Shown: positions 1 to 13,100 of the stretch, in pieces
Position numbering within the stretch: position 1 is the stretch's first letter
Layout: the number at the start of each line of letters is the position of its first letter
Assembly (NCBI GenBank): GCA_028622995.1
Contig: JAJQJQ010000012.1
Span: forward strand, 1 to 64,000
Length of the DNA: 64,000 nt
Direction: 5' to 3'
DNA from: Panagrolaimus kolymaensis
Taxonomy: Eukaryota > Nematoda > Chromadorea > Rhabditida > Panagrolaimidae
Notes under the pieces: model-generated
The model's database searches: none
Told to the model about the DNA's origin: nothing
The model's input: the letters and a program-made list of their open reading frames with translations, nothing else
Position numbers and translations under genes: made by a program

Positions 1-268
1 GATGAATGATGAGATCGAAGAGGATCGTTTCTTGCTACACTTTCCAATGTTTTTGTTTATGGTTGACTTTCAGAAATCATTTTTATTCATAGAAAAAATT
101 TATACAAAAAAAGTTTATACATTAATGATTACCGTAATCTGTTAATAATATAATACATAACAAAATCTTTGGAAAATAAACCATTATTATTTTTTCCCTT
201 ATTTTTATTAACAAGGTTATTGAACCCGTGTTTTTTTACAATGAAACCTTATTGTTTTCTTAAAATTA

Positions 269-3200
269 TTATTTATGAAAGATATTGGGCGTTTGACTTC
301 GTTGAACATGCTTTTTATTTGCTTTGGGAATATTTCTAAAACCCTCTGGAACTTCACCAAGTATGGAATGCCATTGTCCAACGGCTTTGGACATCTAAAA
401 AATTAATGGGTTTTTAAACATTGAAAGATCGAACATATTTGCATCGAGAGAAAATATTTTTAGCAATTTATTGGTTTTGAGCCTTACCTCATCTCCTCCT
501 CCTGCTGGAACGGGAACTTCATCAACTTCATTAACAATAATTACATTTCCATTTGGAAGTAAAGAATGATTTCCATCTTTAGTTAAATTAGTTGTCGATG
601 ATCGAATCGAATTAAAAACTTGCTCCCATTGTTGTCGACCTTCTTTGGTTGGAGATTCTTTTCCAAGTACACAACAACCAAGTAAATCATCCCTTCCAAT
701 TCTGGAAATTTTTATTGTTGCTTTCAAAAATGTTATTACAAAATAGTTAGTTAGTTACCTATCCCAATCCATAACTTGAATTAATATATTTGTTTCTTCA
801 ATTTGATTTGGAGCTAAATCAAATTCTAAACATTCATGATAAACTGGATTTAAATTTGCTCGCTTTATTGAAGTTTTACGCAATTTAATTCGCTTCTTTG
901 ATATATTTGTTCACATCGAACATATGGATCTAAAAACAATTCTTATTGCAATCATCCAAAGTCAAAAAATTCAGTTTAATTCAAAATACCTGAAGCACCC
1001 GTAATATCCATAGGTCTTAAATTATATGCTTTTGCAACCGTAATAAATAATTTTTTATTTGTAACCGAATATGCAAGATATAATAATAAATCACCAAAAT
1101 CATTCTTTTCTTGACTTCCAACTATTTGCATTGTGTATTCAGTCCATTGTAAAAGTTCAGATTTATCAAATAAATCCCGCATTATTACATTTCCAACTAA
1201 CCCGTGACGAGTAAATCGATCAAAATCATATACCGTAAACTTAAAATTTTTTATGGGTAAACATCAATTTATCCAATCTAATTTTTTATTGTTTTAAAAC
1301 TTACTTGAAGCATTCTATTTGGAAGATTATTATATGAAACATCGAAGGAAAACATTTCATTAAATTCAGGATCAGAACTTTTTTTAATCATTCTCGTTTT
1401 ACAATGGTTCCTTCGCTCAGGAAGTAAATACATTTTAACATATGGATGTGGAGCAGAATTTTTTTCTTGACAATTATTTAAATGATTTGCTCGAATTACG
1501 TGTAACATAAGCACACGATGAATAAAATCATATCGAAGTGAAAAGGTTAAAGTTCCACGAAAACATGTGGTTTTAGTTTTTTCATATGAACCCAATTCAT
1601 AATGCAATACTGAACGATTATCTATTTCTCGATCATCATTATGCCCATTTTCCATGTTTATTCGAAGTAAAGTTGAACCGTTATTATCATGTGAAACGGA
1701 GGATGAACGACCTCCGCCACCAGAAAATCGTTGCCAAAATGAAAAAGTATTGGATCTCTCTATTCCAAGGAGAGGTTCTTTGCAGGCACTAAAAGATAAA
1801 AAGAAAAATTTACTAATAAATTTATTTATTTTTTGGTTTAGCTAAAATGCAAATTTGTAAAAAAGGTTAAAAATTGGCTATCTTTTAACTACTAAACTAC
1901 CGCCACAAAAAAGATTGTCAAAAACACAGTTTACTAAAACTTTGGATTCTCTTATTTTTTTCATCTCATCCATTTATATATATCTCTTCTTTCCCATGTC
2001 AAAGAGCAGTAATAAAAAATTGCTTTATTAAAAAAAGAAGTTACAACCAATTTTTTTTATTAAATATTAAGTGGGAGTCTCGGCCGCCGCGGTATACCCA
2101 TAAAAAGAGTGAGTTGAAACAATTTTTTTCTGCCCTTTTTTTGACTTTAATAGTTTATTAAATATTTAAAGCTTACTTCCTCCTCCTCCTTTTCCATCCA
2201 TCCACCCTCCAACTACCACCTTCTGCAAATTGACCTTTTTGTTGTTGTTTCTTTTTCTTTCTCAAAAATTTATTGCAATTGCAATTTTTTTTAAAGTCAA
2301 AATAAAAAACTCTTTCATATTTAAACACCTTTTTAAAGAAAATGGAAGGCTGCTTGCTGTCAAAAGGTTTTTTCTTTGCATTTTTTCACCGTAATATAAA
2401 AGTCTATTTCTTTTTTTTTAAACCTCCCTTGAGACTCATTTTTGACAGTAGAATGATAAAAGTTTTCTCGAGTAAAAAAACGTTCGGGAAACTATAAAAT
2501 TTGTTGCAGTTAAATTAATTACCTTCCAAATGAAATTGGAGAACCCGGCGTTTGTGGAGTATGAACAATAGAATTTCGACCTTCCATCCATGGTGGCAAT
2601 ATCGAACTTGTTGTACTTAATCCTAAAAATAAGACAAATTAATTACAGAATGTAAGTTTCAATTTCCCCAGAATTAACCACAGAAAATTTATCCATGTGA
2701 GATATCAGAATTTTAGGATATCTCAAGCGCAAAATATTTAACATATCTTTTTTTTTCTGTAAGTCTCACAATCAATATTTTTTTTAACCGACCATTATGA
2801 CGATATTTATGCTTTTCACTCGTAGATTTTGTTGAGCCGGAACGATTTTGACGCAAAATCTTAGCCATAATTTATGGTTTGATGATGACTTGCAACAAAA
2901 ATTCTTAAGATATTCATAAAGAATTTTTTAGTTTTATTTTAAATGAAGTCAAAAAACAAATATAAATAAAAAATAACCAAAATGCGTCGAAGTTTCTGAA
3001 TTAAAAAAAATCTTTTAGTTTTTTGAGAAGTAAAATCACGAAAGCTAAAAATTAAAAACAAACGTCAAAAAAGTTTTTTTTAACGAACGAATGAAGGAAG
3101 CGGAAAAAGGAAGCTACAATTTTTTGATAAAAGCTTTAAAACTTTTTTTAACACAAAAGAAAAAAGATGGAGGAAATGCTTGATTTTATGGTAGAATAAT

Positions 3201-6200
3201 TTGGAATAGAAAAAGATACAAATTGTGGCATTTTTTTGGGAGACTTCGGAAAATGTATGTAAATGAAAAATTGTGTGGATATGATTTCTGAAAAGCCCGG
3301 AAGAAAGAAAATGCAAAAGTTAGATAAAGATAAAAAGAAGCTAATTATGCTTAAAATTTGTGGAATGAATTGAATGGAAGAGAAAAATGCTAGAATCAAA
3401 AATAAAATTTTCTTTATAGAGCTCTAATGCACAGCGCCTAGCCAAGAAATTACTTTTTGTAGTCTCAGAATTTGGTTTAAAAAGTTTTATTAACAAAAAT
3501 AAATTCCCGCCATATGAAGTCACGAAGTTAAAAAATAAGTAGCCTATCAAATTTTAAAAAGAAGATTGATTTATTTTTTCCTCCTACAAAATTTGAGACG
3601 GAAGAAAAACATAAAAAAATTAAAATTTCAAAATATAATTCTCAGACAAATTTTGATAAAGAAAAAGAATTCAATTACCCAAAGCAAAGCAGCAGCGAAC
3701 AAGCAACGACGATGGGAGTTGAAGCAGCGACAACAACAAAAAATATATTGTTTCCTTATTTTTTATGTAATATCTATGTTGTTGTATTAGAAGAGAAAGA
3801 AAAAACAAAAGCAGTTAAGAAAATAAATTAAATTTAAAAACTCAAAACAAAAAAAACGTCAAAAAAGTAAAAAAAAACTCTCTTTCTTTTGAAGTAAGTA
3901 AAGAGTTGCTTGACATTTGGTTTTCTTTAAAAAAATAAAAAGAAAAAGTTGTATGAAAGTTTGACGACGTTCGATAGAAAAACGCAGGTGCAAAAAAACT
4001 TTTATTTTCTATCGTTTGTTATTAGTCAAAATATTCTTTGTAGGCGATAGATGATATTAATGCCAGCTGCGAAAAAAAAAGCAATTGTGAATTTTAAAGA
4101 AAAATTCCATTTTTTAAATTGTAAAAACAGAGACATAAAAAATTATAAATCAAAGGAAATAGGATAAACACAAGATTTTGAAGCATTGAGTCCAGCGAAA
4201 TGGAATAGACACCATCGAAAAACTAAAAAGTGCAAAAAAAAAGATAAGAATATTATGCAAAAGAAAATTTACATAATTTATGTAAACTTGAAATCGATAA
4301 GAAAGCTAGCAAGCGGTGTCGGCATTTTTATAAAACGTTGTATAGAAAGAAAGAAATAGCAGATAGACGACCCATCAAACCATAATCCATTGCCATGGCA
4401 TGAATAAATTCTTCTCATGAATAATATTAAAAAAACCAGGAAGCAGAAAAAAATAAAAATTAAATGTTTAAAAACAAAAGCCTCGACAATTTTAGAGATA
4501 ACAGAAAATAACTTGAAAAAAAAAAAATAGTTGAAAGCTGCTAACAAAAAAAAACATAAGAATAAGCAACAGCAGCAAAGCCTTTAAAACATTTGTCAAA
4601 AGGAATCAAATTTCGCATGAGTTCATCAACAACAGAAAAAAAAGAATTTTATTTTCATAAAAAAACCCGATGGAATTAATATTTTGAGTTTTTTTATTTT
4701 CGTCAAACACAAAAGAAAAGAAAAAATTCTGTAGAAAAAAAGTTGTTTTAATTGAAAGCAAATAATAAAATAAAATAACAACTTTTTTTTTGCAAAATTA
4801 AAAAATTTTTGTTGATAGATTCAACAAAGTTTTTTATATCCAACTTTTTATGTTGTTGGAAGTTTGTATGGAAATGGGGGCGAAGAAATGCACATTGGTA
4901 ACTAACTGACTAAGTAAAAAAATAGAATACCAATGTTGTAAGGTTGCTTTTGCTGCTAAAAACAAAATGGACAAACTTTGGTTTTTTCTTGTGTGGTGAA
5001 AGAAGCTTTTTTGTTTGTTAAAAGCATAATTAGCACATGCAAAAAAAAAAATGGAGGAGTGGAAAGGAACAAAAGTGCAAAGAATATTTATTTTTTGGTC
5101 GATGAAAAATATGCAAAGAAATTAAACATTGGCAAATGATGAAAAAAAGAAAGAGATAATTTAAATTCTTTAGCTAAGAAAAAAATTAATTAATTAATTA
5201 ACATTTAAAGATTTTTGATTTTCGTGCCATGGTTAACTTGTCTTATTTCACCATAAAAAACGGCTAATTTCCTCGTCTTTGAATCACAAAATTTTAAACT
5301 ATTTTTTGGAAATTTGTTAAATGCAAAAATGACTTTAGAAGGCACACAAAAACCCACATCTAATAAAATTTTCTTAAGATTTAATTCCCAATAAAAAAAG
5401 TAATGGAAGGATAAAACTTTGGGTTGCGAGGGAGTAAAGAAAAAGTGTGAAAATTCAATTGCATTTTGAAAGCTTTTTTCGTTTTTTTGCAAAATAGACA
5501 GATGTGTGTCTAAAGAAAAGAAAAAAATCATCTTTTATGAGATTTTTTATTGTAAACACAAGCAGAAAAAAAAGTGTGAAAGAATTTATTTTTTTCTTGC
5601 AAAAAAAAAGAAGAAGAAAAGAAATTTTAAAATCAAAACATAAATAAACTTGGAGAGAGATCAGACTAGAATTAGCGATTTTGTTTGCTTCACGAAAAAT
5701 ATTTCTTAAAACCATGCAATCGCAAACGAAAAAAATGTTTTTGTGTAAAATCGTTTTTAAAGTTCAGTGATTTATTTTTTTTTATTCAAAAGTTATTGGA
5801 AAAAATAAGCACAGGAAAGTTTTGATCTAAAAGCTAAAGAAAATGATGCACTTTTACTAACATAAAAATTTTTTAAACTTTTGTTTTCTAATTCATAATT
5901 TTTGATTAATTTTTGAAAACAACTCAAAATATGAAATCATCCGACTACATCCCAACATATTACTCAACTTCTAAAAAATGTGATATTAGAAGCAGCATTT
6001 TTCTTAAAACTTAACCTTTTAACTCAAAACTTTTTTATTAAATATTAAAATTAAAATAATGTCAAAAAGGTTATCAAAGCATAAATAACAAAAAAAAACA
6101 CTTGTTCGGCAAAACCACCTTTTTATTATTAATGAAACTACTTTTTCTGCCAATCAACAAAACTTTTTTTATTTATTTTATAGCAGCAAAAAAAACCGTG

Positions 6201-9200
6201 AAGTCTGCAATTTTCAAAGAAAAAATAAAAGAAAAAATTGAAACGCTTTTGTTTTTTTTTTCTTGTTTTTCCCCAAAAAGAGTAAATTGTAACAAAAAAA
6301 TAAAATAATAAATTCAATGAATCACTAATAAAGAAAGTGATTGGCATCTATGGAAAGCATGGTGAAAAGGCTTATCTTTGACACCTGACTTATTTAAAAA
6401 AAAATTTATACATATTGTTTATATGTTAAATCCCATGGCTCGGTTTATATATTATTAATACAAAAACAAAAAGATGAATGAGATATAATTTTTTTTCTTT
6501 GAAGGATAATCTTTTTTGGAATTATTGGTTACGTAGAAATTCTTTTTTTTGTTGTTGTTCAAATCCTTTATATATTTATTTTCTCGTTGCGGAAAGAGAG
6601 ATAAAGAATGAAGGAAGGGGCATGCAATAAACATACATTCCAAAAGCATTGAACAAAAAACATTTTTCAAAAACAAAACAAAAAAACTTGAGTTTTTTCT
6701 TCCCTTCTGTTGCTAGGAAACTATCATTAAATACTAAATAAATATTTTTTAAAAATGAAATAAAGAAAAGTACATAGGCATTATGTATAAAAAAATTGGA
6801 ATGTTTGTTTCAAGAAGAATCTTTTTTTAAATGATTATTTCTAAAAAAATATATGTATGCATTATTTAGAAAATGAGTAGTCAATCAATTTTTTAATGAG
6901 CGAGTTAAAAAATAAATTTGCTTCCATAAAATAATTACAAATGAGTCATTTCCATTGTCAACACGCAAACAATGAATAAGTAATTGTTTACTTTTCAATA
7001 TTATATTAGCACTTATTATAAAATAAAATATGAGAAACGCGAAAATTTATTTTTAAGCCAAAATTTTTCTCTACCAAAAATTGTATACTAAAAAATGAGA
7101 AAGAATTTGACTAAAATTTTTTAAAGCTTCTTTTAGCAGAAAAAAAATAATAGAAGTTGATCCCAAATTAGAAGAAGGAAGTAAGTGGTGGAGTTAATTA
7201 GAATAAGCTTTTCTCTTTCGCCTTCAAAAGAAAATGAAAAAAAAAGAAATTCATTGTTTTCGAATGCGGAACAAAAACAAGGAAGGATGTTGAAAAGTCA
7301 TTTGTTTTTTTTTGGTTTTAGTCTTCCGTAAATTTGCTTTCTTGAAAATAATAAAATTAAAAAGAGGCAGAAAATTTGGATATGACAGAAAAATAGTATA
7401 CTTTTAGTTTTAAAATTTTAGAAAAATTTATTTAGTAAGATTAGAGCGACTCCTGTGGTGAGATAGCTCCAACACAGTTAGAAACCCTTAACCGTGACTT
7501 TTATTATCAAAGCTTTTTTTATTAATAAAAAAAACATTGCATCATTATTCCATTCAAGGCCATCAATAGTTTAATAAAGGGATAATTTCTAAGAAGAAAA
7601 TGTGCTCAACCGAGAAAAAAAAATCTATAAAAATCATATTTTGTCCGGATTCGAGAAGCCATAAAAAATTTAAGAAATGAGGAAGCAAAAACTCTTGTCT
7701 TTCTTTTTCTTGCTTTTTTTTGCCATTCACAAAATGAAGTCTTTTTTTCGTCATTTCTTTTTTATTTGGGTAATTAGTGGAAAATGAAGCAAATAAAGAC
7801 TATGATGTTGTGTAATTTTTCGAAACCATAAAATTGCATTTATTCATGCATGAATTCCTTTAACGGAAATTACTATATTTTATCAATGAGAAGAAGTAAA
7901 CTTTAAACATAAATGTTTTTTCCATTGCATCAGAAACAATCGTATTGAAATCTCTGTTAAGTATTTACTTTTCATTCTGGGATTTAGAAATACATCAAGA
8001 CCGTTACACTAATCTTCATAGGCTTGCTTTCATTAAATCCTATTATGTATCTTTTTTACAGCTATTTTATTCTATTCATTTTGCAAAATTATTTAATTTT
8101 GTCTTTTGTTAAAAAAAAATAATTTTTTCAATAGAAAATCAAATAATTATGGCATTATTCAAAATTAAATCCGATCCCCCATAAATATCCTTTTCTGTTA
8201 TTTTTTTTATTTTTGTGCTAAAAACGGAAACCAATTTGTGAGATATTTATCTCTCAACAAAAGGAAGAATTTGTTTTTTCTGAATGAAATTTAAGTTAAA
8301 AAAAGTCTTTGCAGTGAAAAAAAACTTTTCAACCAAAAGAAGAACAGCGAGCAGCTAATTACAAGAAGAAGAAAAAAGAAGCAAACGATAAAAAAAAAGA
8401 GAAAAAATGGAAAATGGGAGCATAATTAATGCAAAAAATGAGAAAAAATAGTTATCTTTAAAGCTTTAAAAATGACGTAAAAATAAAAAAAAAATTCTGT
8501 TGATGGTAGCAAAAAAAGTGAAAACGCGACCGACCTACTCTTTAAAAATTCAGTCAAATAATTATCAAAAATTATAATAATGGAAAGTTTTTGACCGATA
8601 TATTTTTGTAATTTTCTTAACATAGTTATTTTCCAAAATAAAGCGAGGTTATTCAGAAATGTTGATGTTTACAAAATACTATTGATACCAAGAAGATCAA
8701 CTTTTAATAACAACCTCCTCAAATTTTTTCTTTTAACCTTTAAAATTCAATAAAAAGAAATTTTGCTCATCGTTTTTTTTTCTTTCTAAATAATAAACAC
8801 AAAAAAACAAAGATAATCGCGCCGCGTCAACAAAACATATCTTTTAAGGAAATGAAAAAAAGGAAGATTAATGACCTCATAAAAAAGGAGATACCGACGA
8901 GGTTTTGGGAATGCCGAGCCGCTGAAGGTTGTAGCCAAGGTAGCGTTGTAGTTATGACAAAATTTATGATAAAATAATTTCGAAATAAAACGAAGAAATA
9001 AAAAGAAATAAAGTAAAATCAGAAGAAAAAAAGTTAGATTATGCGGAACTAAATATTTTTAAACATTTAAACATAAGATTTAAGTTAAAATAATTATATT
9101 TTGTTTTGCAAAAAAATTACAACAATTTAATTATTTCTAACTTTAATTTCTTTAAATTTGCAAACAAAAAAGAAAGAGAAAGATTAATCTCTGATTTTGT

Positions 9201-10142
9201 AATAAACACAAAAAAATTAATGGTCGGTAAAAAACAATGATTGTGGAGGGAGACTTTTCATTTTATCATCCGAAAATTAATTGATAGTTGAAACGCAAAA
9301 AGCAAAACCTACGAGATCTGCATCGAGATTCAGGAGAATCTTGCCCAGCTGAACTAAAGCTTATTCGAATTTGTGGTAATTTTCCATTTAATAATGCCAT
9401 ATCTAAAATTCATAATTTCTTTTTATTTTCCGTTTCAAAGTTAAATTAAAAATTTACCAGAATAATCATCCAAATATCTCCCACGTACACTTCTAGCAGT
9501 GGATGGAGATCTTGATGAATGACCTCCAATTCCGCCACTGCCACCGATGCTCTTTCTATTACCACCACCACTTCCACCAAAAATTGATAGTCGTGCAACA
9601 AATGTGCTTCGACGAGAGCTTAATCTGGATGATGGCGAACAAAATCCACTTGAGGGTGGAGCCATATCATCTATAGCTGTCGAAACTATGCTCGTTTGAA
9701 TTAAAGCCCTTCGATGAGCAGCTGTGATGGATTCTTTATGATGTTTCCAACAATGTATTAAACAATAAAATCCAACAAATAGCACCAATGCGATTGTAAG
9801 AATTAAGCAAACCACTAAAATAACAAATGCAGAAACTTCATGCATTCGAACTCCACGAAGTAGCAATTCAGAAGATTTATGTGATTCTTCCTCCATAGTT
9901 GAGATAATCGTGGTTGGGTAATTAATTGCTGCAGCATTTTGTATATTTGGTTGATGTAATAATTGATGTTGAAGTTGAACATCTTCATGAAGCCTTTGCT
10001 GTTGTTGACGTTGTTGCATGGAATGACCTATAGCTGAGAAAGGCCTTCCATGAACGGTGCTAGCAATAATTAGGGAAACTATTGCGGCTGGAATCACTGG
10101 TAAAGGTGGAAATGCCATTGGCATAGTTATTGTTGTCTCCAT
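269..10142 (-). CDS. Synaptotagmin-like protein (TM segment + tandem C2 domains)
   Basis: Exons in coding order: 9458-10142, 9313-9402, 2523-2622, 1305-1788, 990-1239, 759-929, 488-701, 269-394; about 706 aa. Residues about 103-128 form a membrane helix (SAFVILVVCLILTIALVLF) followed by basic residues; residues 8-30 are also hydrophobic. A Ser/Gly linker leads to C2A (from about 370, GTLTFSLRYDF) and C2B (from about 510). C2B keeps the calcium-binding aspartates (GASDPYV and VMDWDRIGRDD), but in C2A the aspartate of the DPYV motif is His (APHPYV) and a loop-3 aspartate is Gly. The family are vesicle or membrane calcium sensors for exocytosis. The C-terminal helix with WHSILGEVPEG is typical. 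One base is missing near 900 (see findings). Start chosen as the first ATG of the open exon. The exact paralogue is not assigned. Confidence 0.85.
2793..2868 (-). other. Candidate alternative first exon of the synaptotagmin-like gene
   Basis: An ATG at 2868 opens 25 codons (begins MAKILRQNRSGSTKS) and ends phase 1 at a GTCGGT donor. It joins in frame to the 2523-2622 exon. An in-frame stop lies just upstream of the ATG, so this is an initiating exon rather than an internal one. A transcript from here would lack the transmembrane segment and encode a soluble tandem-C2 protein. The donor is weaker than the others in the gene. Confidence 0.45.
8895..8921 (-). other. Candidate 27-nt cassette microexon of the synaptotagmin-like gene
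   Basis: Within the 6.7 kb intron, a short GC-richer island has a CCTTCAG acceptor and a GGTATCT donor enclosing 27 nt. Inserted between the exons ending at 9313 and starting at 2622, both phase 1, it keeps frame and adds a PARHSQNLV-like peptide to the linker before the C2 domains. This is inference from splice signals, frame and composition; no transcript evidence. Confidence 0.4.
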
Positions 10143-13100
10143 GGATTTTTCTTTCTACCTTTCTTTATTTTAAAATTAATTTTTTGCGGCAAAAAAAAAA
10201 GAAATATTTATTTACTCATTTTTTAAAAATACTCGTCGTCGCTTCATTTTATTTGGAATATAATTGCTGCAAATTTTTGGTAATTATTTTAGAAAACAAA
10301 ATTGTCGCGTTTTTTGCAAACACTCACGTAAAAGCACCTAACTCAAATAACAAAATAAACAATAATTGTCTGGATGAAGAAAATAAAAAAATAAAGCGAA
10401 GATTAAAAAATTTATTAACATTAAATGAATAAAAGAAAAAATTGAACGCTATGGTTTGAGGAAAAGGTTAAAAGCAAATCATTGAAAGAGTATCTTCCTT
10501 AAAAATGAAAAAGGAAAAATGATCAAAGATGGACACACCAAAACAAAAGTGAATGAATAAAAGATTATTTAAAATATAAGTTTTTTGTTTTGTTTTTGAG
10601 TAAACACATCTTTATGAAGATGAGAAGTTTTATTTTATAAAGTAAAGGTAAATATAATAAATCAGAATAAATGACATCAAAAAACACAAAATTGTTGTAA
10701 ATGGTTGCAAAAAAATATGATAACTATAATGCTAACTTTAAGTAAAAACTCTCAACTGTTTCAAAAGAAAGAAATAATAAAACTGCACTTTTAAATCCAT
10801 AATTTTTTTCCTTCTTCTTAATAATCTTAACAAAATCTATCCTAAATTAACAAAAAGATTTTTTTATTTAATAATCTATCTCAAAGCGCTAGAATAAGCC
10901 CGACTCATGACTAACTCAAATCTCAAAAAATTGCTGAAAATTAAATAACAAAAACAAAGAAGAAAAGAAAGAATTTTCGTGAGTTTATAAAAAACTTTAA
11001 TTTTGATGATAAAAAAAAAACGGATTTAGAAGTAAAGGTTATTAACAAAAAATACCAAAAAAAAGTTATTGACTTCACTTCCTCCTTATGTGTCTCATTG
11101 AGAAAGGCACTCATCAATAAAAAAAAGTGGAGAAAAAGAAAACAATTAATACTCAATTTTCATAGATCTTTTCAATAAAAAAAAGAAGAAAATAGTATTT
11201 TTTGAAGGGCTTCAGCTGCTGTTGCTGCTTCTTCATTCGCTTATCCATCCTCTATTCTTCATTCAGCACTTCTTAAAATTCATCGAATATTCATATTAAA
11301 AAAAACTAAGCCAGAAAAAAAACCCTAATAAGCATTTTTTTCTTTTCCTTCTTCCAAAAAGAGAGAAGGAGACGAAGATTCAATTGTCATCTTCATCTCA
11401 CTTTACATTTTTCCACACTAACCACAACGACGACACGGGAGCGAGAATAAATGAATGAGAAGTAAGTAAGTAAGGCAATGGAAGAAGAAGAGTCATCAGA
11501 AGAAGAAAAAAAAATAAAGAAAAAACTATGTAAGAAATTGTTTTTATTGGGTTCAAAGCCATTGAGAAACTAACTGAAGAGTAACTGCTTGCTTTGTCGG
11601 ACATGGAGAAAAAAATGCAGACAAATTATGAAAGTGAAAATGGGTTGAAAAAAATTTGTAGAAAGATAAAAAAAATGTCTGGATTTTTTTTAAATTAAAT
11701 CCTGAACAAAAAAAAACAATGGAAAGTTATAAATATTAATAGTAATAACAGAGCTAAAAAAAGGTTTAAGGGTAATAACACTAAGTAATCACAAGGGGTT
11801 TAAAAAAAGCTACATAGAGTTTTAAAAAAATTGCTATTGTTTGAGCAAAGATCTGACCTTGTAATAATCCAAATATTTTGTTTCGAATCAAAAATTGTAG
11901 CGCTTTTGTCCCAACAAGACGATTAAAATTGATAATGAAATTAATAGTGCATAAAAATAAAAATGTTACTTTTAATAATTTGGTTTTATTAAACTACTAT
12001 AATTTCTAGTTATCCATCCTTATTAAATTAAGCTAACCATTCCCATTTTAAACTTATCTCCAAGCATGTACCAATTATTATTTTATTCCAAGATACATTT
12101 TTAGAACGCTCCATATTTTATATTGACATTCCTCCTTCCGTGTTCATGTTTGGATAAAAAAATGAGTAATTCCTCTGTACAACAAACATACATTTTATAT
12201 TTCAGTGAAATGACGCTTAAAGGATAATTTGGTAGTACATATGTAAACCGAAGAGAGAGAAAAAGGAAAGATATTTGACTCCCACTTTTTTTTCTAACTC
12301 ATTAAGTTTTCTAATTTGTAAATAAAAAAAATAAAAAAAGACGTTGATATTGAAAAATGATGCTGATTAAGGGAGCACATTCGAATTCTTTAGAACCTTT
12401 TTTATAAACCCAAAATAAAAAATATAAAAAGAAGAAGCAAAACCAAAAAAACCAAATTAAAGCAGTCTTTTTTAATACCGGAAACGAAAAAAAAGAAGAA
12501 ACATTCATATAAAAAAGAGAGGAGGGGAATTCAAAGTTGAATGTTTAAATGGATATGGTAAAAATCCATCCAAGGGTCATGTGAATTTTTTTATAGAATG
12601 GATTTAGAAGGATTTTAAAATGGATTTAATATATGTATTTTTATAAATTTATAAAACATAAAAACATGTGTAACTATTTTTTTATATAGTAAAAATTATT
12701 TTTTAGTTTGGATGCTTCATTTAGCAACAACATACATCACGTTTTGGATTACCATGACGTTTTTTCTTTTATTCTTACTCATACAAATATTGTGAATACT
12801 TTCTTTCAATAAAGAAAGAAGAAGAGAAGGGTAATGGGTGGAAAATCAAAGGTCATCTAATGCTTCGCATGGTTTCAAATTTCTCGTTGTAGCGTACATT
12901 TAACAATGCAAAAAGAACGAACGCTGCTGCTGCTTCTTCTCATTTTTTTATTTGAGTTTTTTTACAAAAGTTAAAATAAGATACCACAAAAAAAAGTGAG
13001 AACGATTTTTTTTGCAAAAAAAAATTATTTTGGAAAAAAAGAAAGTATTCAGGAAAAGAAAAAGCAATAATGAAAATCAACAGTCAAATAATTTGCAAAG

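Larger units (their letters stand above)
2623..9312 (-). other. 6.7 kb intron, AT-rich, no independent gene
   Basis: This is far longer than the typical 45-60 nt introns here. It is dominated by A- and T-runs, and its short open frames are low-complexity Phe/Lys strings. The only parts that stand out are the two candidate exons above and a GC-rich islet flanking 8895-8940. I see no tRNA, transposon ends or conserved protein in it. Confidence 0.6.

Noticed and set aside
3080..6676. Many Phe-rich ORFs in the synaptotagmin intron
   Set aside because: T-run translations with no conserved features; they lie inside a phase-consistent intron.
7439..7500. Possible tRNA-like arm (GAGCGACTCCTGTGGTGAGATAGCTC)
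   Set aside because: No acceptor stem and no T-loop consensus, so a cloverleaf cannot be drawn.
8895..8921. Same 27 nt read in phase 2 (SGSAFPKPRR-like)
   Set aside because: The flanking exons are phase 1 when the stronger GTAGGT donor at 9312 is used, so the phase 1 reading is kept.
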